Below the pieces are notes generated by a model. That model ran no database searches. It had not been told where the DNA came from and saw nothing but the letters and a program-made list of their open reading frames with translations. DNA of 62,416 bases from Terrimonas pollutisoli (GTDB taxonomy: Bacteria > Bacteroidota > Bacteroidia > Chitinophagales > Chitinophagaceae), in NCBI RefSeq assembly GCF_029360765.1, contig NZ_JARKNA010000025.1, positions 1-62,416 on the forward strand. Direction: 5' to 3'. The translations under genes were made by a program, and so were the position numbers. This document shows positions 24,095 through 32,283 of the stretch, piece by piece (within the stretch, counting starts at the first letter, position 1; each line of letters opens with the position of its first letter).

Positions 24095-24119
24095 TACAAG
24101 ACCTTAAAATAGACCAAAT

Positions 24120-24719
24120 ATGTCGAATAGTCAAGAAACAAAGGACCCTATCAGGGAAGAAATACTAAATGGCGCCAGGGACTTGTTTGAGCGGTTTGGC
24201 TTTAAAAAAACGACCATGGAAGATATTGCCCGCCAGATAGGCAAATCGAAAAGTGCTTTATATTATTATTATAAAACCAAGGAAGAGATATTTGGTGCGG
24301 TTGTGCTAAATGAGGTAGAAGCATCGCAGACCATGGTAGCTGAAGCGGTAAAAAGAGAGGAATCGGCAATTAAAAAATTCCGCATGTTATTTATCAGTAT
24401 GCTGGAGGGTGTAAAACAAAAGGCCAACAAATTCTCCATTTTCAGAGCAGAGATGCACGAAACCCATTTCCTGGTTGAAAATGCTCTTAAGCATCGCGAT
24501 TCTTATATCGAAGAACAGCTAAAAGATATTCTTATACTGGGTATCAGCCAGCACGAAGTAAAAATGATGAACAATGCAGAAATGAGTTTATGGGCAAAAA
24601 TGATAAATCTTGCTATTAAGGGTATGGCCCACAAACTTTTCCTGGAAGATGATTTTAGTGTATCCGAAAGTCAACTGGGTTTTATCGCCGATACGCTTTT
24701 CTATGGAGTGAAAGCATAA
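24120..24719 (+). CDS. TetR/AcrR family transcriptional regulator
   Basis: 199 residues. The N-terminal HTH has FGFKKTTMEDIARQIGKSKS (about 27-46) followed by ALYYYYKTKEEIF, the classical TetR recognition helix. The C-terminal domain (from about residue 60) is helical and unassigned. It is divergent from the TetR-TolC-adaptor-RND operon across a 270-bp gap. Its targets are unknown. Confidence 0.88.
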   Translation: MSNSQETKDPIREEILNGARDLFERFGFKKTTMEDIARQIGKSKSALYYYYKTKEEIFGAVVLNEVEASQTMVAEAVKREESAIKKFRMLFISMLEGVKQKANKFSIFRAEMHETHFLVENALKHRDSYIEEQLKDILILGISQHEVKMMNNAEMSLWAKMINLAIKGMAHKLFLEDDFSVSESQLGFIADTLFYGVKA

Positions 24720-25087
24720 GAATTGCTAATCCTGCTTTCCCGTAATAAGATCGAATTGTTTATCGCCCTGCCAGTGATCTTCTACTGTCACCTTATTAGA
24801 TAGATCACTCAACTTGTTATTGCAAAACAAACAATTTATAAAGACTAAAGCCGCTTAGCAATCAATTATATTATTTCAGATTCTGTTTTGTCCAGTTGTA
24901 CTTCACCCCAAAGAGCATCTTGCACATCTTCAGTCATCTATGGTTTCGCCGGCTCACCGCTATTTTTAGCTCTTCTAAAAATTCTAAGTCTAATCTTACA
25001 ACCTTAACCGTCTTGTAAAAAAAGGAGTCCCAAAATCAAAAATTACAAGCCATCGAATAAGAAATTCTAATATTGTATAAGGTAAGA
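24720..25087. other. Gene-free stretch of about 370 bp
   Basis: No recognisable gene. On the minus strand two very short frames (24867-24938 and about 24935-25015) could encode scraps, the second ending LEFLEELKIAVSRRNHR, but I cannot assign them. No hairpin with a T-run is obvious. Confidence 0.3.
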
Positions 25088-26503
25088 TTATTGCATAGAT
25101 GCAGCCAATCTGCCGAGTATTTTTAATTTAAGCTGCACTTCTTTCGACCAGGGTAAGCCGATAGAAAGCCTCATGCAATTTTCAAATTGATTTTGTAAAG
25201 TAAACATCCTTCCCGGAGCTATGCTTATTTTATGTTTCATTGCTATATCAAACAGTTCTGTAGTATTTACTTTTCCGTTAAACTCCACCCATAAGGCAAG
25301 CCCACCTTGGGGTCTGCTTGTTTTAGTGCCTTCCGGAAAATATTCTGCTATCGCATCTATATAATGCTGGTAATTGCTTCGAAGTGTTTGCCTCAGTTTG
25401 CGAAGATGATTTTCATAGCGACCGCTTTTCAGGAAGTTGGCTACTGCCTCTTGCGTTATAGTGGGGCAAGATATGGCATGAACGAGTTTTAGTTTTAAGA
25501 TTTGTTCCCTGTATTTGCCTGGTGCTACCCATCCTACCCGATAGCCCGGTGCCAGTGTTTTGGAAATAGAGCTGCATAATAAAACTGTTCCCTCTTTATC
25601 AAAAGCCTTGCAACATTTTGGACGTTGAGTTCCAAAGTAAAGATCACCGTATATATCATCCTCTATCAGTGGAATACCATGCTTCGACAAAAGCGTCACG
25701 ACTTCTTTTTTTTGTTCATCGGGCATACAACTGCCCAAAGGAGTATTGAAGTTTGGTACGAGTAAGCAAAGGTTGATCTTAGGTATTACTTTCTTCAGGG
25801 CTTCTATTTCAATACCCGTGGTTGGATGTGTAGGGAGCTCAAGTACTTTTAGCCCCAAACTTAAAGCCAGTTGTAAGATGCCGGGATAACACGGGCTTTC
25901 CATAGCAATAGTATCCCCGGGTTTTGCCAAAGCCATCATGCAAAAGGATAAAGCATTCATACCTCCTGCAGTAGTTACCATGTCATTTTCTGAGAGCGTT
26001 AACCCGCAGGATAAGGAACGGGCAGCAATCATTCTTCTCAATTTTTCATTGCCCTGCAACTGTTCATATTCTGTACCACTTCCTTTCAGTTCCCGGGTAG
26101 CATGTATCATTTCCTTATTCAATTTTGCTAAGGGCAACAATTCATTGGAAGGTACTCCAATTGAAAAAAGCATAAGGTCATTCTTGCCCATATTAGCATA
26201 GACCTTGCTGATTAATTCTGCTGGTTCCTTACTATTACTAACTTGTGGCGGCTTGCTTACTTCCGGGAGTGGGAGCCTTTGATAAGATAACCTACTTACA
26301 AAATATCCCGATTGTGGTTTTGTCTCAATGAGTGATTGAGCTTCCAGTTCCACGAATACCCTTTTAGCAGTGTTCATACTAATCCCGTGTTCCTGACATA
26401 ACATTCTAACCGAAGGCAGGCGGTCGCCTTCTTTCAATACTCCGCTTCTGATCAGTTTTGCAATGTTGTTTGATATTTCAACATACAGATAGTCATTCTT
26501 CAT
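25088..26503 (-). CDS. MocR-type regulator (GntR HTH fused to aminotransferase-like domain)
   Basis: 471 residues. The N-terminal GntR winged helix (about 1-75) contains LKEGDRLPSVRMLCQEHGIS and AKRVFVELEAQSLIETKPQS. A linker is followed by a type I PLP fold (about 110-465) with the PLP lysine region SSISKTLAPGYRVGW and IEDDIYGDLYFG. MocR/GabR/PdxR regulators bind PLP-adducts and control a divergent gene through direct repeats. Here a divergent GNAT gene starts 97 bp away and the gap holds a direct repeat (26516-26563). Confidence 0.9.
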   Translation of the reverse strand: MKNDYLYVEISNNIAKLIRSGVLKEGDRLPSVRMLCQEHGISMNTAKRVFVELEAQSLIETKPQSGYFVSRLSYQRLPLPEVSKPPQVSNSKEPAELISKVYANMGKNDLMLFSIGVPSNELLPLAKLNKEMIHATRELKGSGTEYEQLQGNEKLRRMIAARSLSCGLTLSENDMVTTAGGMNALSFCMMALAKPGDTIAMESPCYPGILQLALSLGLKVLELPTHPTTGIEIEALKKVIPKINLCLLVPNFNTPLGSCMPDEQKKEVVTLLSKHGIPLIEDDIYGDLYFGTQRPKCCKAFDKEGTVLLCSSISKTLAPGYRVGWVAPGKYREQILKLKLVHAISCPTITQEAVANFLKSGRYENHLRKLRQTLRSNYQHYIDAIAEYFPEGTKTSRPQGGLALWVEFNGKVNTTELFDIAMKHKISIAPGRMFTLQNQFENCMRLSIGLPWSKEVQLKLKILGRLAASMQ

Positions 26504-26515
26504 ACCCTAAAGATA

Positions 26516-26563
26516 ACTGTGTCCATCAAAATAAATAAAAACTGCGACTGTGTTCATCGAAAA
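26516..26563. promoter_or_regulatory. Direct repeat in the MocR/GNAT divergent promoter
   Basis: ACTGTGTCCATCAAAA (26516) and ACTGTGTTCATCGAAA (26547) are 14/16 identical in the same orientation, 31 bp apart (three helical turns). MocR-type regulators recognise such direct repeats. The second copy ends 8 bp before the -7 box of the GNAT gene, as expected for an activator site. Confidence 0.65.
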
Positions 26564-26571
26564 GCCTTATC

Positions 26572-26579
26572 TAGTTTTG
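26572..26579 (+). promoter_or_regulatory. Promoter -7 box of the GNAT gene
   Basis: TAGTTTTG fits TAnnTTTG and lies 21 bp before ATG 26600. The -33 region is occupied by the second direct repeat copy rather than a good TTG, consistent with activator dependence. Confidence 0.5.
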
Positions 26580-26599
26580 CAAAAAAAATACAAATACAT

Positions 26600-27076
26600 A
26601 TGTCAGAAGTAATCATTAAAACAGGTAAAGAGAATATGGATGTGAAAATGATACATCGTTTCTTAAGTGAAGATTCCTATTGGGCTAAAGACATTTCTTA
26701 TGCGCTCATAGATCATTCGTTGTCTCATTCTTTTTGTATCGGTGCTTTTGTAAATGACGAGCAGGTTGGCTTTGGTCGGGTGATAACCGATTATTACACT
26801 TTCGGGTGGTTCGCTGATTTTTTTGTGTTACCAGGATATCGGGGAAAAGGTATTTCTAAAAAAATGATATCCTATATATTGGAGCAGCCCTGGTCTAAGC
26901 GTTTAAGAAGGAAGATGCTGAATACAAGTGATGCACATGGTTTATATCGTCAATTTCAGTTTAAGGAACTTACTAACCCTTCCTATATACTGGAAATATA
27001 TAACCCCAATATTCATTTACAGTATAAGGAAGAAAAAGAAACTTCTCAGGCCTCAATAGATAATCAGCCTGTTTAA
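26600..27076 (+). CDS. GNAT family N-acetyltransferase (PaiA-like position)
   Basis: 158 residues from ATG 26600 (MSEVIIKTGKENMDV); the ORF upstream to 26519 is excluded because it runs into the operator repeats. Motif A of the GNAT fold is DFFVLPGYRGKGISKKM, and motif B follows as YRQFQFKEL. It transfers an acetyl group from acetyl-CoA to an unknown amine. An FMN-binding PaiB-like gene starts 12 bp later, recalling the Bacillus paiAB pair. Confidence 0.85.
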   Translation: MSEVIIKTGKENMDVKMIHRFLSEDSYWAKDISYALIDHSLSHSFCIGAFVNDEQVGFGRVITDYYTFGWFADFFVLPGYRGKGISKKMISYILEQPWSKRLRRKMLNTSDAHGLYRQFQFKELTNPSYILEIYNPNIHLQYKEEKETSQASIDNQPV

Positions 27077-27087
27077 AACCATATCCA

Positions 27088-27263
27088 ATGTTTATACCCA
27101 ATGCGTTCAAATTTGAGAATCTGGCAGATAAAATCGCCTTTATGAAAAGGTACAGTTTTGCCACCATGGTAACCTGTAAAGACAAAATTCCTATAGCCAC
27201 CCGACTGCCTTTTGTTATCGATTACAGTTCAGGGAAATTGCTGTTAAATGCCCACCTTGCAAT
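27088..27263 (+). pseudogene. Truncated FMN-binding negative regulator (PaiB-like)
   Basis: The first 58 codons (MFIPNAFKFENLADK ... ATRLPFVIDYSS ... LLLNAHLA) match the start of PaiB-family FMN-binding split-barrel regulators, which have about 200 residues. After about 27262 the frame continues with unrelated sequence to 27360, so the rest of the gene is lost. It follows the GNAT gene by 12 bp as in paiAB. Confidence 0.65.
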
Positions 27264-27401
27264 TATTGGGTATTTCTTTATAATCAAATTCCCACCTTAT
27301 CGTGATGGCAGTTTAAACCTGGTCTCACTTTCAGTTTCTTTCCTGCAATCCAGTTCATAAAAAATTTTGCCACATTGATTTTAACACAGCACAATAGTTT
27401 T
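27264..27401. other. Sequence replacing the PaiB C-terminus
   Basis: The minus strand has an unassigned scrap ending WIAGKKLKVRPGLNCHH, which may belong to an inserted or rearranged element. No gene is called. Confidence 0.2.
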
Positions 27402-28946
27402 TCACAAAGGAATATTCCCATGCTTCTTCCTGGGTAGTTTAGCCACTTTATTCTCCAGCATGGCAAATGCCTTGATCAGTTTTATTCGTGTTTCTTTTGG
27501 TTCTATTACTTCATCAATAAAACCTCTTTCTGCAGCCAGGTAAGGAGTGGCGAATTTTTCCCCATACTCCGCTTCTTTCTCCGCAAGTTTTTGAATCGGA
27601 TCAGCCGCTTCGGCGATTTCTTTTTTGAAAATAATCTCACTGGCCCCCTTCGCTCCCATTACGGCTATTTCCGCTGTGGGCCAGGCGAAATTCATATCAG
27701 CTCCGATATGTTTTGAATTCATCACATCATAAGCGCCGCCGTATGCTTTTCTTGTAATAACGGTGATACGGGGAACGGTGGCCTCGCTTAATGCATATAG
27801 TAGTTTTGCACCATTGGTAATAATGCCATTCCATTCCTGGTCGGTACCCGGCAAAAAACCCGGCACATCCACCAATACCAATAAAGGAATATTGAAACAA
27901 TCACAAAAGCGGGTAAACCTTGCCGCTTTTTTTGAGCTGTTAATATCCAGCACACCGGCCAGGCTCATGGGTTGATTGGCCACGATGCCAATACTCCGGC
28001 CCGCCAGTCGTGCAAAGCCAACCACGATATTTGTCGCATACTCTTTATGTATCTCAAAAAATGATTCGTCATCACAAATCGTTTCTATCACTGATCGCAT
28101 ATCATAAGGTTGGTTATTACTTTCGGGAATGATCTCTTCCAATGACTCCCTTGTTTCATTTCCCGGTACATATGGAAATTTGGGTGTAGTGTCCTCGCAG
28201 TTTTGCGGCAGGTAGCTTAATAGTTTTTTTACCTTTGCAATGCACTCCATATCGTTGGCCGCCGTCAGGTGTGTAACGCCGGATTTAGAAGAATGTGCAA
28301 AAGCTCCACCGAGTTCTTCCGAGCTTACTTCTTCATTGGTAACTGTTTTCACCACATTAGGCCCGGTAACGAACATATAACTGGTATGCTCAACCATCAA
28401 GGTGAAATCAGTCATAGCAGGTGAGTACACTGCACCGCCGGCACAGGGCCCCATGATAGCCGACAGCTGCGGAATAACACCGGAAGACAACACATTCCTG
28501 TAAAAGATATCCGCATAGCCTCCCAGTGATCTTACACCTTCCTGTATTCTTGCGCCGCCTGAATCATTCAACCCGATCATAGGTGCACCCACCTTCATAG
28601 CAAGATCCATTACCTTACATATTTTTTCCGCATGCGTTTCAGACAGTGCGCCACCGAACACGGTAAAGTCCTGTGCAAACACATAAGCGAGTCGTCCATT
28701 GATAGTACCATAACCGGTAACAACACCATCGCCATAAAACTGTTGGTCTTCCATCCCGAAATCTTTGGTACGATGAAGCACCAGGGCGCCAATCTCTTCA
28801 AAGGATCCAGGATCCATTAGAAGTGTAATACGCGCCCTGGCAGTCAATTTTCCTTTTTTATGCTGCGCAGCATTTCTTGCCGCACCTCCACCCTGTTTTC
28901 CCTCCTCAATCTTTTTCCGTAATATTTCTGACTTAGCTTTTTTCAT
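27402..28946 (-). CDS. Acyl-CoA carboxylase, carboxyltransferase beta subunit (PccB-like)
   Basis: 514 residues, full length for the fused-beta PccB/AccD family. The N-terminal lobe includes GPCAGGAVYSPAMTDF, and the C-terminal lobe has DVPGFLPGTDQEWNGI and KAYGGAYDVMNSKHIGAD, the two oxyanion-hole regions of the crotonase fold. It carboxylates an acyl-CoA, most likely propionyl-CoA to methylmalonyl-CoA, with carboxybiotin. It is the last gene of a three-gene set with the biotin carboxylase and the biotin carrier on the same strand. Confidence 0.93.
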   Translation of the reverse strand: MKKAKSEILRKKIEEGKQGGGAARNAAQHKKGKLTARARITLLMDPGSFEEIGALVLHRTKDFGMEDQQFYGDGVVTGYGTINGRLAYVFAQDFTVFGGALSETHAEKICKVMDLAMKVGAPMIGLNDSGGARIQEGVRSLGGYADIFYRNVLSSGVIPQLSAIMGPCAGGAVYSPAMTDFTLMVEHTSYMFVTGPNVVKTVTNEEVSSEELGGAFAHSSKSGVTHLTAANDMECIAKVKKLLSYLPQNCEDTTPKFPYVPGNETRESLEEIIPESNNQPYDMRSVIETICDDESFFEIHKEYATNIVVGFARLAGRSIGIVANQPMSLAGVLDINSSKKAARFTRFCDCFNIPLLVLVDVPGFLPGTDQEWNGIITNGAKLLYALSEATVPRITVITRKAYGGAYDVMNSKHIGADMNFAWPTAEIAVMGAKGASEIIFKKEIAEAADPIQKLAEKEAEYGEKFATPYLAAERGFIDEVIEPKETRIKLIKAFAMLENKVAKLPRKKHGNIPL

Positions 28947-29274
28947 GAATCGTATAATTATTTCAGGGTAATTAAATTAAACCGCAAAGTCAAATAAGTC
29001 CTGAATATCTTATTTACTTTTTTGTCTTGACACAAAAAAGTAACAAAAAAAGTCAAGGCTTCGTAAAAAATGCTAAAAATTTCCCTCTCAGGCTAAAATG
29101 AAATAGTTCAAGCGATCATGCAAAGCCGGACATCAGTACGACAACAAGCTAAGAATATGGTCAACCGATAGAATACTTATTTCATTTTTACGCCTTCCAG
29201 GTAAATTTTCTTAACGCATTTTTTCCGAGGCCATTCCCCAATACTATACTGCGGCTTAAATAAATTATTCTAAA
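28947..29274. other. Intergenic region with a hairpin-bearing repeat
   Basis: The 328-bp gap between the two carboxylase genes has no gene. It contains the inverted repeat CTTTTTTGT (29017-29025) and ACAAAAAAG (29032-29040) with loop CTTGAC. The adjacent GTCAAGGC echoes the loop. It looks like one of the intergenic repeat families common in Bacteroidota genomes. Confidence 0.5.
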
Positions 29275-30753
29275 TTATTTTTCCAAAAGCCGGTTTTTCC
29301 AGTTGGTAAAAACGGATTCAACAGGTTTTATTTTTTTTTGTTGATCAAAAAAATATTTCAATGCAATGATGGACGCCAGTTCGGCATTGGCCCTTTGTTT
29401 GTCTAACAGTTTTTCCGGTGTATAATATTTTTTTACAAAATGTGTATCAAATTTCCCGGATACAAAAGCTGCATGCTCAAAAACAAAATTACCGAAGGGC
29501 AATGTAGTGGCTATGCCTTCAATTTTATATTCCTTAATAGCCGCTTTCATTTTTTGAATGGCCTCATTCCTGTCTTTTGCATGTGTCACCAGCTTGGCGA
29601 TCATCGGGTCGTAATACACAGGAATGGTCATGCCTTCCGTGTAACCATCATCTATTCTTATTCCTTCGCCACCAGGTTTTATATATTTGGTCAATGTGCC
29701 GATAGAAGGTAAAAAATCATTCAGCGGATCTTCAGCATACACCCGCAATTCAAGAGCATGACCATTGATAACAATATCATCCTGTGCGAAACTTAACTTG
29801 TCCCCTCTTGCTATTTTTATTTGTTCTTCCACCAGGTCAATGCCTGTTATCATTTCGGTAACGGGATGTTCAACCTGCAGCCGGGTATTCATTTCCAAAA
29901 AATAAAAGTTAAGCTCATCATCCAGCAAGAACTCTACGGTGCCTGTGCTGGTATAGTTACAGGATTTGGCAACCATCACGGCTGCTTCTCCCATTTTTTT
30001 TCGAAGTTCAGGAGTCAGAATGGAGGAAGGAGATTCTTCCACCACTTTCTGGTGGCGCCGTTGTATACTGCATTCCCGTTCAAACAAGTGAACAGTATTG
30101 CCATGTTTATCCGCCAACACCTGTATCTCTATATGCCGTGGCGAGTTCACATATTTTTCAATAAACACAGCACCATCGCCAAAAGATGATCTTGCTTCAC
30201 TGATGGCCCTTTGCATCTGCTCTTCCAACTCGTTTTCTTTTTCCACCACTCTCATTCCTTTGCCACCACCGCCCGCAGATGCTTTTATTAAAATTGGATA
30301 CCCTATTTTGCCTGCCACTTCTTTCGCAATGGTAATATCTTCAATCGCTTTATCAATACCCGGCACCATTGGGACATTATATTTTCTCACCGATTCTTTA
30401 GCAGCCAGTTTCGAGCCCATTATCTGCATAGCTTCGGGGCCGGGCCCGATAAAATTGATACCGGCCTCTTCTACTTTCCTGGCGAACTCCGCATTCTCAC
30501 TCAGGAAACCGTAGCCGGGGTGAATGCCGTCTGCACTCAACTCTTTGGCAATTGCAATTATCTTATCACCATTAAGATATGATTGATTGGAAGGTGCAGG
30601 CCCGATACAGACAGCCTCATTGGCAAATAACACATGCGGTGCATTGCGATCAACTTCGGAAAATATCGCCACGGATTTGATACCCATCTTCCGTATCGTT
30701 CGCATGATCCTTAAAGCAATCTCCCCACGGTTGGCAACTACTATTTTCTGCAT
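29275..30753 (-). CDS. Acyl-CoA carboxylase, biotin carboxylase subunit
   Basis: 492 residues. An N-terminal preATP-grasp domain (VVANRGEIALRIMRT at about 5-19) is followed by an ATP-grasp domain with the glycine-rich loop SAGGGGKGMRVV and the catalytic EMNTRLQVEHPVTE, then the biotin-carboxylase C-domain (to about 450). ATP-dependent carboxylation of biotin is its reaction. It is encoded with its carrier and carboxyltransferase. Confidence 0.94.
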   Translation of the reverse strand: MQKIVVANRGEIALRIMRTIRKMGIKSVAIFSEVDRNAPHVLFANEAVCIGPAPSNQSYLNGDKIIAIAKELSADGIHPGYGFLSENAEFARKVEEAGINFIGPGPEAMQIMGSKLAAKESVRKYNVPMVPGIDKAIEDITIAKEVAGKIGYPILIKASAGGGGKGMRVVEKENELEEQMQRAISEARSSFGDGAVFIEKYVNSPRHIEIQVLADKHGNTVHLFERECSIQRRHQKVVEESPSSILTPELRKKMGEAAVMVAKSCNYTSTGTVEFLLDDELNFYFLEMNTRLQVEHPVTEMITGIDLVEEQIKIARGDKLSFAQDDIVINGHALELRVYAEDPLNDFLPSIGTLTKYIKPGGEGIRIDDGYTEGMTIPVYYDPMIAKLVTHAKDRNEAIQKMKAAIKEYKIEGIATTLPFGNFVFEHAAFVSGKFDTHFVKKYYTPEKLLDKQRANAELASIIALKYFFDQQKKIKPVESVFTNWKNRLLEK

Positions 30754-30778
30754 GCATTTTTAATTTTTAGTAAATGAA

Positions 30779-30962
30779 ACACGGATAAAATGATATGACG
30801 GACTAGTGTTCTGTTAAGTTCAAAATGTCGCTTTAAAAAAGCCACGTCCGCCGTGCCGGATCGAGCTTCGAGACTTTAATTAGTTATCGAACTATCAGTC
30901 TCGCAGCTCATAGCTCACTGCAAAATCCGTGTAATTCTTGTATCAATCCATTAATCCGTGAT
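30779..30962. other. Intergenic stretch with inverted ATCCGTGT repeats
   Basis: AACACGGAT near 30779 and two ATCCGTG copies near 30927-30960 form an inverted arrangement typical of Bacteroidota intergenic repeats. No gene is seen. Confidence 0.3.
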
Positions 30963-31454
30963 TTATTCCAGTTCTACCAGCACCTGGCCTTTCTCAACAG
31001 CCTGCCCGGCAGATACCGATACTTTTTTGATGATGGCATTGGTTTGGATCATAATACTGTTCTCCATCTTCATGGCTTCGAGTATTAAAAGTTTATCGCC
31101 TTCCCTTACTTCCTGTCCATCACTTACGGCAATTTCCAATACCAGCCCCGGCATGGGTGCTTTAATCTCTTTCACTTGTTTATTACTTGCTTTGCCAAAA
31201 CCCATTTGTTCCAGCACCTGGTCAAGCTCATCTTTTATTTCAATGTCGAATGTTTCCCCTTCTATTTCAATGGTTAGTCTTTTAGCTGTTGCATTGGCTT
31301 CAAGCAGCTTTGCATTACTACAGCGCTGATCTTTTATAAGATTGAATGCTATTGGAGATAGTGCAACCAGGTCTACCTTCTCTATTTCATCTTTTGTAAA
31401 AGAAAATAAGAACCTGTTTGTTTTTACTTTGTACGTTTTAACGTCATCAGGCAT
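30963..31454 (-). CDS. Biotin carboxyl carrier subunit of the acyl-CoA carboxylase
   Basis: 163 residues. The C-terminal biotinyl domain (about 92-163) begins IKAPMPGLVLEIAVSDGQ and contains the biotinylation motif EAMKMEN with Lys129. The N-terminal part (1-90) is a beta-rich region shared with other stand-alone carriers of propionyl-CoA carboxylases in Bacteroidota. It heads the carrier, biotin carboxylase, carboxyltransferase set; the genes are 209 and 328 bp apart, so each may also have its own transcript. Confidence 0.92.
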   Translation of the reverse strand: MPDDVKTYKVKTNRFLFSFTKDEIEKVDLVALSPIAFNLIKDQRCSNAKLLEANATAKRLTIEIEGETFDIEIKDELDQVLEQMGFGKASNKQVKEIKAPMPGLVLEIAVSDGQEVREGDKLLILEAMKMENSIMIQTNAIIKKVSVSAGQAVEKGQVLVELE

Positions 31455-31777
31455 ATACCAGGTTTGTACTCTAAATTAAGTAATCTGGAAATTGAATTAG
31501 AAAAAGGCCATATTTCAAATTTTAGTACAGTTCATGTGACCATTCACAAGTGTCCCCGGTAAAGCGAACCAGGATTGAAGGCTGTTGTACCGCGGCCGGA
31601 CAGAAATTGAACAGCTTGATAATGCAAGGTTGAAGCCATTCCAATGAGTAAATTTTTTGTGAATTGATGACTCACTGGTTTTGGAGAGAATTGGAGCAAT
31701 TTGGATAAGTATAAAAACAAAAAAACCTGTAATATCAACGATTTGCAGGCCTTTAGTTTGTTTTGAGATTGACTTAA
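31455..31777. other. Intergenic region before the tRNA remnant
   Basis: Contains a minus-strand scrap ending AFNPGSLYRGHL (from about 31650 to 31544) that I cannot assign. No gene is called. Confidence 0.25.
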
Positions 31778-31799
31778 GCGGACCGGACGGACTCGAACC
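31778..31799 (-). other. Partial tRNA 3' end, probable attachment-site remnant
   Basis: On the minus strand these 22 bases begin GGTTCGAGTCC and end GTCCGGTCCGC. They read as a T-loop with part of its stem plus the 3' acceptor strand of a tRNA. The rest of the tRNA is missing upstream, and the 5' T-stem does not pair. Such 3' tRNA copies are the usual att cores left by tyrosine integrases. Confidence 0.6.
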
Positions 31800-31938
31800 T
31801 AACCCGGCACATATACTAAAATCAATTTCTTACAAACATCTCTGGAATTGTACTCACCGAATCACTCACTCTTCCATTTCATTATGAGTAACTGCAAATC
31901 CAGATAAAGATAGCCACTTTTCTCGCCTTAGCCCAAGG

Positions 31939-31968
31939 GTTGTCTAAGATATTTGATCTCTACCTTTG
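31939..31968 (+). promoter_or_regulatory. Canonical Bacteroidota promoter
   Basis: TTG (31939-31941), a 19-bp spacer, and TACCTTTG (31961-31968), an exact TTG-N19-TAnnTTTG. It drives the truncated GNAT-like gene that follows. Confidence 0.6.
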
Positions 31969-32283
31969 CGATTATGTAATAGCATCATCCCTTGGCAAAA
32001 ATTTATTAAATCGAAGGTTACTCACTATACTGACTTCCGAACTTATATAAAAGATGCCGAGATTTTGATCAAACAAAATCCAGTGCTTTATTTTTTTCTA
32101 ACAGAACCCATAAATCGGGTCGTGGATGTGAAAGTAAAAGTGTATAAACTGTTTAAAATTGAAAAGGAGGATAACCTTATTATGACCCTCTTAACCACAG
32201 AAGTTTGCCTTATTTATGATAACAATTTTGATGATAGTCTTACGTCGGTTCTTTCACGGGAACTTGATGACCTTCCGGTCAAA
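31969..32283 (+). pseudogene. N-terminal part of a GNAT-like protein, truncated
   Basis: The open frame after the promoter reads THYTDFRTYIKDAEILI ... EKEDNLIMTLLTTEVCLIYD, resembling the N-terminal lobe of a group of acetyltransferases that begin with a THYTDF/AEN-x-L pattern. No ATG is present in frame, so the start codon appears lost. Near 32283 the frame runs into antisense sequence of the hydrolase gene, where both genes are cut. Confidence 0.4.

Noticed and set aside
31778..31860. Complete tRNA gene on the minus strand
   Set aside because: Only the T-loop and 3' acceptor strand are recognisable; no anticodon or D arm and no pairing 5' strand.
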